From Candidatus Omnitrophota bacterium (GTDB lineage Bacteria > Omnitrophota > Gorgyraeia > Duberdicusellales > 4484-171): a stretch of 8,691 nucleotides of DNA. The DNA lies in the NCBI GenBank assembly GCA_030601015.1, contig JAUVUO010000040.1, positions 1 to 8,691 on the forward strand, written 5' to 3'. Made by a program: the position numbers and the translations under genes. Positions 1-5,894 of the stretch are shown here, piece by piece. Each line of letters starts with the position of its first letter. The stretch's first letter is position 1. The notes under the pieces are model-generated. The model was not told where the DNA came from. It saw only the letters and a program-made list of their open reading frames with translations, and searched no databases.

Positions 1-783
1 AACTCTACCGTCAATTTTTATTACTGGAACAATCTCAGCAGCTGTTCCAGTTAAAAAACATTCTTGTCCTATAAAAAGTTCGTGACGAGTTAAAACATGC
101 TCATGAGTAAGTATTTTTAATTTTTTACTAATTTCTAAAACAACATCCCTGGTAATACCTCTCAAAATACCCATACATTGAGGGGGTGTATAAATTTCTC
201 CGTTCTTTACAGCAAAAATATTATCACCTGTACATTCAGCTACATAACCAAGATGATCAAGCATCAAAGCTTCTTGATACCCTGAATTAACAGCTTCTAT
301 TTTAGCTAAAATATTATTCAAATAATTTAAAGATTTAATTTGAGGATTTAAAGCTTCCGGAATATTTCGTACCGTAGGTACTGTTATTATATCCATCCCT
401 ATATCATATAATTCCTTAGGATATAAGGTTATCTTATCGGTAATAACAACTATAGTTTCATTTCCCTCACATTTTCTTGGATCAAGCCCTAAATCACCTT
501 CCCCTCGAGAAACAATAACTCTTATATAACAATCTTTTAATTTATTTGCTTTAAGTGTATCCACTATAGCTGTAACCATCTCTTTTTTACATATAGGAAT
601 TTTTAAACTAATAGACTGTGCGGACTCATATAACCTATCAACATGTTCTTTTAATTTAAATATTAAAGAACTATATACTCTTATCCCCTCAAATACTCCA
701 TCCCCATATAAAAACCCGTGATCAAATACTGAAATTTTAGCTTGATTTTTATCAACAATCTTGCCGTTTAAAAAAACTTTCAT
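1..783 (-). CDS. ilvE: Branched-chain amino acid aminotransferase, 3' end cut by window edge
   Basis: This is a fold-type IV PLP aminotransferase, predicted to interconvert leucine, isoleucine or valine with their 2-oxo acids in the cytoplasm, using glutamate/2-oxoglutarate as partner. I translated 261 codons that stay open to base 1; the usual length is about 290-300, so roughly 30-40 residues are missing. Visible landmarks are FDHGFLYGDGVFEGIR near residues 20-35, a Lys at 150 (QIKSLNYLNN) that fits the PLP Schiff-base lysine, VAECTGDNIF at 181-190+ and FLTGTAAEIVPV at 243-254. The ATG at 781-783 follows AAAGGAGG, so the start is secure. It lies downstream of lolD but has its own strong promoter (831-859). 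The EGIR-type N-terminus fits IlvE better than D-amino-acid aminotransferase or 4-amino-4-deoxychorismate lyase, although these share the fold. Confidence 0.93.
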   Translation of the reverse strand, partial: MKVFLNGKIVDKNQAKISVFDHGFLYGDGVFEGIRVYSSLIFKLKEHVDRLYESAQSISLKIPICKKEMVTAIVDTLKANKLKDCYIRVIVSRGEGDLGLDPRKCEGNETIVVITDKITLYPKELYDIGMDIITVPTVRNIPEALNPQIKSLNYLNNILAKIEAVNSGYQEALMLDHLGYVAECTGDNIFAVKNGEIYTPPQCMGILRGITRDVVLEISKKLKILTHEHVLTRHELFIGQECFLTGTAAEIVPVIKIDGRV

Positions 784-830
784 TTTCCCTCCTTTAATTC
801 TATTGCCGTTACATTTGTTCAGTTAAAATT

Positions 831-859
831 AATATATTATATATATCCATTAAGGTCAA
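831..859 (-). promoter_or_regulatory. Sigma-70-type promoter for ilvE
   Basis: The minus strand carries TTGACC (854-859), a 17-bp spacer and TATATT (831-836), each hexamer matching the consensus at 5 of 6 positions. The expected start of transcription is an A near 824, giving a leader of about 41 nt that includes the AAAGGAGG ribosome site at 788-795. This suggests ilvE can be transcribed independently of the lysS-lolC-lolD genes upstream. Confidence 0.65.
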
Positions 860-861
860 CA

Positions 862-879
862 AAGTTTATATTTAAACTT
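862..879. repeat. AT-rich palindrome just upstream of the ilvE -35 box
   Basis: Perfect 7-bp arms AAGTTTA (862-868) and TAAACTT (873-879) flank a 4-base loop. The palindrome sits between the lolD stop and the ilvE -35 element. It could be a regulator site or a weak hairpin; the stem is almost all A/T and no T-run follows on the minus strand, so I do not call it a terminator. Confidence 0.3.
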
Positions 880-889
880 AATTTTATTT

Positions 890-1567
890 TTATCCGACTT
901 CCATTATACCATCATTAATAGCCAATTTTCTTTCGGCTTTATTAGCTAACTCTAAATTATGAGTTACTAAAATAATTGTCTTTTTTTTATCTTTATTAAG
1001 GCTACTCAATAAATTTACAACTTTATCCTCAGAATCTTTATCTAGGTTACCTGTAGGCTCATCACAAAGTATGACTTCCGGATCATTTATTAAAGCCCTG
1101 GCAATAGCAACCTTCTGTTTTTCTCCACCGCTTAATTGTGAAGGAAAAAAATTACTCCTTTTTTCTACCCCTAAATATTCTAACAATTCCTGAATTTTTT
1201 TTAAAATAATTTTCTTTTTTACAGAAGATAAATACGAGGCTATACTTATATTTTCCGCTACTGTCAATTCCTCTATTAAATGATAAAATTGAAAAACAAA
1301 TCCTATATGTTTACTCCTCCAAAAAGACAACTCTTTATCACGAAACTTATAAATATTTTTCCCTTTAAAAAAAACTTTACCTTTTGTAGGCTTATCTAAA
1401 CCGCCTAAAATATGCAGTAAAGTTGATTTTCCTGCACCTGACGGCCCGACTATAGAAAGATATTCGCCGGAACGAACTGAAAAACAAATATCTTTTACTA
1501 CAGTAATTGATTTTTGTCCGCCGCGATAAGTCTTTTTTAAAGAAGAAACCTTTATTAATTTATTCAT
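890..1567 (-). CDS. lolD: LolD-type lipoprotein-releasing ABC transporter ATPase
   Basis: This is a cytoplasmic ATPase subunit that powers extraction of mature lipoproteins from the inner membrane for transfer to the periplasmic carrier LolA. At 225 aa it has the normal length for LolD/MacB-type ATPases. All motifs are intact: Walker A GPSGAGKST (41-49), Q-loop at Gln93 (VFQFYHLIEELTVAEN), signature LSGGEKQ (145-151), Walker B with VILCDEPTGNLD (165-176, catalytic Glu170) and the switch His203. VFQFYHLIEELTVAEN resembles the LolD/MacB subgroup. Its ATG overlaps the end of lolC by 8 bases, with an AAAGG ribosome site inside lolC, so the two proteins are probably made together. Identity as LolD rather than another MacB-like ATPase rests on the LolC/E-type partner gene. 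Confidence 0.93.
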   Translation of the reverse strand: MNKLIKVSSLKKTYRGGQKSITVVKDICFSVRSGEYLSIVGPSGAGKSTLLHILGGLDKPTKGKVFFKGKNIYKFRDKELSFWRSKHIGFVFQFYHLIEELTVAENISIASYLSSVKKKIILKKIQELLEYLGVEKRSNFFPSQLSGGEKQKVAIARALINDPEVILCDEPTGNLDKDSEDKVVNLLSSLNKDKKKTIILVTHNLELANKAERKLAINDGIMEVG

Positions 1568-2717
1568 AACGCAAAGCCTTTGAAGGTGATAAATTGGAAG
1601 CCCTTATAGCCGGAATAAGACTAAATACATATGATAAAAACATCCCCACCCCAATAATCAACGAAATATCTCCATAATCTATTGCCATAGGTAAATATTC
1701 TATATAATAAATTTCCACCGGTAATTTTATAAATTGATATTTTTCTACGCCGATACACAACCCGCAGCCTAACAATGCCCCCCAAAAAGTCCCAATAACC
1801 CCTAAAATCAGCCCCTGAGAACTAAAAATTGCTAATATCCTGCTGCTGGAAAATCCTAAAGATTTCAAAATACCTATATCTTTAGTTTTTTCAACAACAC
1901 TAACCGTTACTGTAGCAAAAATATTAAAAGACGCGACTAAAACAATCAAACTTAAAATTATAAACATAGTTAACTTTTCAAGCTTCAAAGCAGAAAACAA
2001 AACTTTATCTGATTCGACCCAGGTAGTTACAAACACACCTTGATTATACTTACACAAAATCTTCTTTTTAACTTCGTTTGCCGTAAAAGGGTCGTCTAGC
2101 CTTACTCCCAAAAATATAAGATAGTTCGGAGACAAACTTTTTGCTTTTTCCAAATCAGTGATAAGATAATTATTATCTATATCAAATAATCCTAACTTAA
2201 AGACACCCCTAACTTTATCATTTTGTGCCTTAAACTTTTTCACCAAAGGATAGAATTCTATCTCATCTGATATAAAAAATCTATTTTTTAATCCCTCACC
2301 TACAAAAAAACCTTCATTACCTGAAACATCCTCTACATATTGATAAAACTGTTTTCTTTCCTGTTTATCCGTAAAATCTATTCCTTTAACTACTAAAGGA
2401 ACAATCAATTTATCAAACTTAGCAAATACTTGTGTTTGTATAAAAACAGAAGCACCTGAGACTTCTTCCCATGTTTTAATTTTCTCTTTTATAATATTTA
2501 AATACTCCGGGTCTAAACTTTCAATAATAAGATGAGGTTTAACCCTTGTAAATCTTTCGACTAAATCACGGTCAAACCCATTCATAACCGAAATAACTAC
2601 AATTAAAGTAGCTATTCCTAAAGCAATCCCCATACAAGACACAATACCTATAAAAGATATATGCCTGGATTTACCCCTAAAAAGATATCGCCTTGCTAAA
2701 AATAATTCTGGTATCAT
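1560..2717 (-). CDS. lolC: LolC/E-family lipoprotein-releasing permease
   Basis: Inner-membrane partner of LolD. The 385-residue protein has the LolC/E layout: an N-terminal ELFLARRYLF stretch, TM1 at about 21-46, a large periplasmic domain (about 47-247), TM2 at about 248-273, a cytoplasmic coupling segment EKTKDIGILKSLG (276-288), TM3 at about 298-325, TM4 at about 350-371, and the family's C-terminal signature RASNLSPSKALRYE (372-385). Only one such permease is present here. The transporter may therefore use two identical permeases, unlike the E. coli LolC-LolE pair, or a second gene may lie elsewhere. No Shine-Dalgarno sequence precedes the ATG (only a run of A), but the N-terminus aligns with the family, so the start is kept. 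The gene sits 113 bp downstream of lysS. LolC versus LolE cannot be decided from sequence alone. Confidence 0.92.
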   Translation of the reverse strand: MIPELFLARRYLFRGKSRHISFIGIVSCMGIALGIATLIVVISVMNGFDRDLVERFTRVKPHLIIESLDPEYLNIIKEKIKTWEEVSGASVFIQTQVFAKFDKLIVPLVVKGIDFTDKQERKQFYQYVEDVSGNEGFFVGEGLKNRFFISDEIEFYPLVKKFKAQNDKVRGVFKLGLFDIDNNYLITDLEKAKSLSPNYLIFLGVRLDDPFTANEVKKKILCKYNQGVFVTTWVESDKVLFSALKLEKLTMFIILSLIVLVASFNIFATVTVSVVEKTKDIGILKSLGFSSSRILAIFSSQGLILGVIGTFWGALLGCGLCIGVEKYQFIKLPVEIYYIEYLPMAIDYGDISLIIGVGMFLSYVFSLIPAIRASNLSPSKALRYE

Positions 2718-2830
2718 TTTTTATTAAAATCTGAGGTGAAAAAAATTGAAACAAAAATCATAAACAATATTTAGCGCTTTAGCCTAATAATTCCAACGCC
2801 TGATCCCTTAAAGCCAAACTTAAATAAAAA

Positions 2831-4306
2831 TTATGACTCAATAGTATTGTTCTGTACTTGTTTTATATCTTCCGTATCTTGTTCTTTTTTATCCGTATTA
2901 TCTAAAGATTTAAGGAGAGGAAAAAGGATCACATCTCTTATTGAAGGCTGATTAAGCAACACCATTACTAATCTATCTATACCTATTCCTAATCCGGCTG
3001 CAGGAGGCATACCATATTCTAAACTAAGCAAAAAATCACTATCTATTTTCTTTGGAAGTTCTTCCTCCACCTCTAACTGTTTATTAAACCGGTCTCTCTG
3101 CTCGATAGGATCATTCAGTTCAGAGTAAGCATTCGCGACTTCTAACCCTGCAATAAATAATTCAAATCTCTCCACTAAATAAGGATTATCTTTCTTTGTC
3201 TTAGCTAAAGGAGATGTCCATGTAAAATAATCTGTAATGAACACCGGCTTCCCCTTAGGATAATTTTTTTCGATTAACTCTTCGGTAATATTCATAATCT
3301 GAGTACGGCTTAAACCTTTTGATAAACTCAACTTTTTACTTATCTTCTCTAACATAACTTCCTGAGAATCACTACACTCAACACCAAACTCTTTTTTAAA
3401 AAGATCAGCAAAAGAAATTCTAGGCCAAGGCGGAGTGAAATCTATCTCCTGCCCCTGATAATCAATGATCAAAGAAGAATTTATTTCTTTTGAAAGAAAA
3501 GTAAACAAATCTTCACACATCTTCATCATATATTCATAATTTTCATAAGAACAATAAGCTTCAAGCATTGTAAATTCGGGATTATGTCTGGTTGAGACAC
3601 CCTCATTACGAAAACTTCTATTTATCTCATAAACTTTTGCTAATCCCCCTACCAAAAGCCGTTTCAAATAAAGTTCGGGAGCAATCCTTAAATAAACATC
3701 AGAATCAGTAGCATTATGATGAGTGGAAAAGGGCCTTCCCGCGGCTCCTCCGGCAACCCGGTGAAGCATCGGCGTTTCGACCTCCATATACTTCAAATTA
3801 TCAAAAAAATTCCTAATTAAAGAGGTTATTTTAGAACGTTTAATAAATACTTCTCTAACTTCTGAATTTGAAATAAGATCCAGATATCTCTGCCTATACC
3901 TTACCTCTACATCCTTTAATCCATGCCACTTTTCAGGTAACGGCCTAAGACACTTCGAAATAAGTTTTATCTCCGCAACCCTTACAGTTATTTCCTCTGT
4001 CCTGGTTTTAAACAATGTCCCTTTAATTCCGACAATATCTCCAACATCCAACTCTTTATATAACTTATAACTTTCTTCTAAAGTATTTAATTGAGCATAA
4101 AACTGTAATCTGCCGAGTTCATCACTTAAATGCCCAAAACCGGATTTTCCATGTTCTCTCTTAGAAACCAACCTTCCCGCAAACGAAACCTCTTTCCCTT
4201 CTTCAAAATTGTCCAATATCTCCTTGGAATATAAGGGTTTTGGGAAACTAGTCTCTGCAAAAGGATTGTAATATTGTTGAGTAATTCTCTTTAATTTTTC
4301 TTTCAT
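2831..4306 (-). CDS. lysS: Lysyl-tRNA synthetase, class II
   Basis: Charges tRNA-Lys with lysine in the cytoplasm. An N-terminal OB-fold anticodon-binding domain (about residues 40-118) precedes the class II catalytic domain. Motif 2 is clear as RSFRNEGVSTRHNPEFTML (about 230-248), and motif 3 is GLGIGIDRLVMVL near 438-450. The C-terminal ILFPLLKS is typical of LysS. A polar, acidic tail of about 18 residues after it is unusual. An ATG two codons further upstream (4310-4312) is in frame, but I chose the ATG at 4304-4306. The perfect promoter at 4316-4344 predicts transcription to begin near 4309, which puts the first ATG outside the mRNA. That gives 491 aa and a nearly leaderless message. The gene heads the cluster with lolC and lolD. 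Confidence 0.95.
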   Translation of the reverse strand: MKEKLKRITQQYYNPFAETSFPKPLYSKEILDNFEEGKEVSFAGRLVSKREHGKSGFGHLSDELGRLQFYAQLNTLEESYKLYKELDVGDIVGIKGTLFKTRTEEITVRVAEIKLISKCLRPLPEKWHGLKDVEVRYRQRYLDLISNSEVREVFIKRSKITSLIRNFFDNLKYMEVETPMLHRVAGGAAGRPFSTHHNATDSDVYLRIAPELYLKRLLVGGLAKVYEINRSFRNEGVSTRHNPEFTMLEAYCSYENYEYMMKMCEDLFTFLSKEINSSLIIDYQGQEIDFTPPWPRISFADLFKKEFGVECSDSQEVMLEKISKKLSLSKGLSRTQIMNITEELIEKNYPKGKPVFITDYFTWTSPLAKTKKDNPYLVERFELFIAGLEVANAYSELNDPIEQRDRFNKQLEVEEELPKKIDSDFLLSLEYGMPPAAGLGIGIDRLVMVLLNQPSIRDVILFPLLKSLDNTDKKEQDTEDIKQVQNNTIES

Positions 4307-4315
4307 AATCATTAG

Positions 4316-4344
4316 ATTATATAGAATATACTATACTATGTCAA
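4316..4344 (-). promoter_or_regulatory. Perfect-consensus sigma-70 promoter of lysS
   Basis: The minus strand carries TTGACA (4339-4344), exactly 17 bp of spacer and TATAAT (4316-4321); both hexamers match the consensus at 6 of 6. The -10 box ends only 3 nt before the first lysS ATG and 9 nt before the second. The predicted +1 is A4309, leaving a leader of about 3 nt before ATG 4304-4306. No Shine-Dalgarno sequence is present. Confidence 0.8.
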
Positions 4345-4446
4345 ATCAAATCGGATATTTGTTATTGCTAAAATCACAAACTGCACGGCAAGAAGCCTAC
4401 CCATTAGTTTTCCGTTATATAACTACTTGGTCAACTTTTTATTTTT

Positions 4447-4698
4447 CTAAGGCAATAGCCATTCATAAATAAAAATAAGACCACTAAGACTAAGGGAAAC
4501 GGTTCCAATATTCTCATGATTAGTTACGCTTCCATTACTATAATAAAAAATACCAATGCATGATAGGATTAACATTAACCATCTGCCGCCGCAACTCATC
4601 TTACTTAAATCTACACCAATCCATCCCTTCATAGGCATAACTTCAATCATAAATAGTATCCAATATTCAATAATTCCAAAAATTATAGCGCAAATCAA
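4447..4698 (-). CDS. Doubtful small hydrophobic membrane ORF
   Basis: I do not recognise this 83-residue ORF. It has three hydrophobic stretches (about residues 3-20, 39-53 and 65-82), separated by a polar segment with KGWIGVDLSKMSCGGR and another with TNHENIG, so a small inner-membrane protein with two or three helices is plausible. The longest reading starts at a TTG with no ribosome site. An internal ATG at codon 17 has a GGA about 9 nt upstream and may be the real start. The frame stays open for another 11 codons upstream of the TTG, and a RAYT remnant abuts that end, so the gene may have lost its true 5' end. It ends 103 bases before the lysS promoter. If it is not a gene, 4345-4705 holds nothing else I can identify. 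Confidence 0.35.
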   Translation of the reverse strand: MICAIIFGIIEYWILFMIEVMPMKGWIGVDLSKMSCGGRWLMLILSCIGIFYYSNGSVTNHENIGTVSLSLSGLIFIYEWLLP

Positions 4699-4705
4699 TG
4701 CTAAC

Positions 4706-4771
4706 TTAGTTTTGGGAATAATCGTATTCTTTTAATCGAATATTTGATTTTCTGGTTATTATTTTTGGCAT
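4706..4771 (-). pseudogene. RAYT transposase N-terminal remnant (21 codons)
   Basis: ATG at 4769-4771 opens a 21-codon reading frame beginning MPKIITRKSNIRLKEYDYS and stopping at TAA 4706-4708. It closely resembles the usual N-terminus of REP-associated tyrosine transposases (RKSIRLKGYDYSQ..., recalled from memory), where the next residues should be a YFVTICT-like strand. That part is missing, so only the 5' end survives. A REP hairpin with a GTAG foot lies 14 bp upstream (4786-4813). The remnant is too short for most gene callers. Confidence 0.6.
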
Positions 4772-4785
4772 TGTTTATTTTATAT

Positions 4786-4813
4786 CGGACAGGCACAGAG
4801 GCCTGTCTCTACA
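4786..4813 (-). repeat. REP-like hairpin A with GTAG foot
   Basis: Read on the minus strand: TGTAG, arm AGACAGGC (4801-4808), loop CTCTGT, arm GCCTGTCC (4787-4794), G. Seven of eight stem positions pair. It matches hairpin B (5134-5161) at 23 of 28 positions but lies on the opposite strand. The GTAG immediately 5' of the stem is the tetranucleotide known to be recognised by RAYT proteins in E. coli REPs. Confidence 0.7.
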
Positions 4814-4861
4814 TATTTTGGTATATTTTATATTTTTGATTTATTTTTTATTTGCATAACA

Positions 4862-4892
4862 TAAAAATCAGCGGCGCGTTAGCGTCCGCTGA
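4862..4892 (-). terminator. Hairpin plus T-run at the end of the truncated RAYT gene
   Basis: On the minus strand the arms TCAGCGGACGC (4882-4892) and GCGCCGCTGA (4868-4877) pair over 10 bp with one bulged A and a TAAC loop. TTTTT (4863-4867) follows at once, giving the classic form of an intrinsic terminator. The TAA stop codon of the RAYT fragment lies in the loop. It may equally be a second REP type. Confidence 0.6.
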
Positions 4893-5226
4893 ATTGCCTG
4901 GTTATGCCGGATTTGTTTTCTTCGTCTTCCGCCCATGTGGCAGGATGATTGATTATGTATTCTCTGATCTTTTGCAATGATTTATTATTTCTGATTATAT
5001 GGTCATTGAATGATCTTTGCCAGATTTTTTTATTGAATGAGGGCCATGCGTTATTTTTTACAGCATTGATATATTTTTTTGTCGATAACGTTTTTATCCG
5101 TTGTATTAAATTTGATAATGATATATTTGAATATGTAGGGACAGACCCCCGTGTCTGTCCGTTATTTGATGATATTTGATTATTTATAATTATAATCGCG
5201 TGAATATGGTTGGGCATAACAATAGT
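4879..5226 (-). pseudogene. REP-associated tyrosine transposase (RAYT), 5'-truncated
   Basis: Y1-family HUH single-strand transposase that has lost about the first 100 residues. Recognisable homology begins near TIVMPNHIHAIIIIN, which holds the HUH histidine pair (H-I-H, bases about 5200-5208), and runs to the family's C-terminal IWQRSFNDHIIRNNKSLQKI and REYIINHPATW block. The full family length is roughly 170-190 aa; about 115 remain. Upstream bases run straight into the 3' end of the flavodoxin gene. The longest reading starts at a TTG (5293-5295) inside flavodoxin and gives no plausible N-terminus. REP hairpin B lies in frame inside the coding sequence (encoding roughly NGQTRGSVPT) between the HUH motif and the following helix. 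The protein is probably inactive, because the N-terminal strands of the fold are missing. Confidence 0.8.
5134..5161 (+). repeat. REP-like hairpin B with GTAG foot, inside RAYT coding sequence
   Basis: On the plus strand: TGTAG, arm GGACAGAC (5139-5146), loop CCCCGT, arm GTCTGTCC (5153-5160), G. All 8 stem pairs are perfect. Compared with hairpin A, a G-C pair has become A-T on both arms, a compensatory change. It lies antisense to, and in frame within, the RAYT fragment. Confidence 0.75.
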
Positions 5227-5264
5227 TGATAATCTATTTCTTGACATTGAGATGTATATATATG

Positions 5265-5750
5265 TTATAAAGTTTTTATTATATTTTCTGCCCAACCCTT
5301 AGCTTTTTGAATATTTTTCTCTGTCTCTCTTTTTATTGGATTTCGAAAATCAATTTCTCCTAAGATTTGATTATTTTTCAAAGCTTCTTTCATTTTATCA
5401 AAAATTTTACCTTTCAATCCTCTATGGCAGCAAAACAATCCTACTTTTTTATTTGATAATGAATGTTCAGAAAAAAATGTATTTACGGGCGGCGCATATG
5501 TTCCTGCCCACACAGGTGTACCAATAAATAAGACATCATATCCTCTGATATCTTTATCTATAGGTAATAACTCAGTCTTAGCCTTCATAATTGCCGCTTT
5601 GACACCCCAAACATATTTCATAAAGCCTTTTGACTTCATTTCTCTTTTTGGTTTTAATTCCAAAAGATCTGCGCCTATTGTTTTTGCAATATTTTCTGCT
5701 ATTAGCTTTGTGTTTCCTTCAAATGAATAAAAAATCACAATTGTTTTCAT
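5265..5750 (-). CDS. Small flavodoxin-family protein
   Basis: A 161-residue single-domain flavodoxin, expected to bind FMN and act as a soluble electron carrier or FMN-dependent reductase in the cytoplasm. The strand MKTIVIFYS leads into a phosphate-binding loop SFEGNT (9-14). A second FMN-contact segment, FIGTPVWAGTYAPPV, lies at 75-89, and a third strand and loop, VGLFCCHRG, at 103-111. The Cys107-Cys108 pair in that loop is unusual and might be redox active. The start is secure: AAGGAG (5759-5764) sits 8 nt before the ATG. The gene stands alone, with a REP-like hairpin upstream and a truncated RAYT overlapping its terminal region downstream. No partner reductase or hydrogenase is in the window, so the electron partner is unknown. 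Confidence 0.88.
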   Translation of the reverse strand: MKTIVIFYSFEGNTKLIAENIAKTIGADLLELKPKREMKSKGFMKYVWGVKAAIMKAKTELLPIDKDIRGYDVLFIGTPVWAGTYAPPVNTFFSEHSLSNKKVGLFCCHRGLKGKIFDKMKEALKNNQILGEIDFRNPIKRETEKNIQKAKGWAENIIKTL

Positions 5751-5800
5751 AAATATTTCTCCTTCGTATTATATTTCGATTGTTTAGACGATTTATTATC

Positions 5801-5820
5801 AGGCGATTCGTGAATCGCCC
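5801..5820 (-). repeat. REP-like hairpin D in the flavodoxin 5' region
   Basis: Near-perfect palindrome: arms GGCGATTC (5802-5809) and GAATCGCC (5812-5819) around a 2-base GT centre. Read on the minus strand it is preceded by CAAGGG, so the GTAG foot is degenerate (CAAG). It lies about 50 bp upstream of the flavodoxin ATG, in the gap after cfa. Its structure parallels hairpins A-C. Confidence 0.6.
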
Positions 5821-5858
5821 CTTGTATATTGAACAAATTGTCGCGAAACCTTCCTTCA

Positions 5859-5873
5859 GTCAGGCAGCCTGAC
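5859..5873 (-). terminator. Stem-loop just downstream of cfa
   Basis: Arms GTCAGG (5859-5864) and CCTGAC (5868-5873) enclose a 3-base loop, starting 22 bp after the cfa stop. The position suits a terminator, but no T-run follows on the minus strand, so it may instead be another repeat hairpin. Confidence 0.35.
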
Positions 5874-5894
5874 CGCATTATCTTCTGCTATATC

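Noticed and set aside
2718..2830. Promoter (TATGAT or TTTAAT) in the lysS-lolC gap
   Set aside because: Neither has a convincing -35 element at proper spacing; the gap holds no other clear signal.
4786..5161. CRISPR array formed by the similar 28-bp hairpins
   Set aside because: There are only two copies, in opposite orientations with irregular spacing and a GTAG foot, which fits REPs and not CRISPR repeats.
4949..5179. Plus-strand ORF of 76 codons
   Set aside because: It is the antisense shadow of the RAYT fragment, which shows clear family motifs on the minus strand.
5336..5527. Plus-strand ORF of 63 codons
   Set aside because: It is antisense to the flavodoxin gene and has no recognisable domain or ribosome site.
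5768..5773. TATAAT upstream of the flavodoxin gene as its promoter
   Set aside because: No -35 box lies at 16-18 bp, and the predicted start would fall inside the Shine-Dalgarno sequence.
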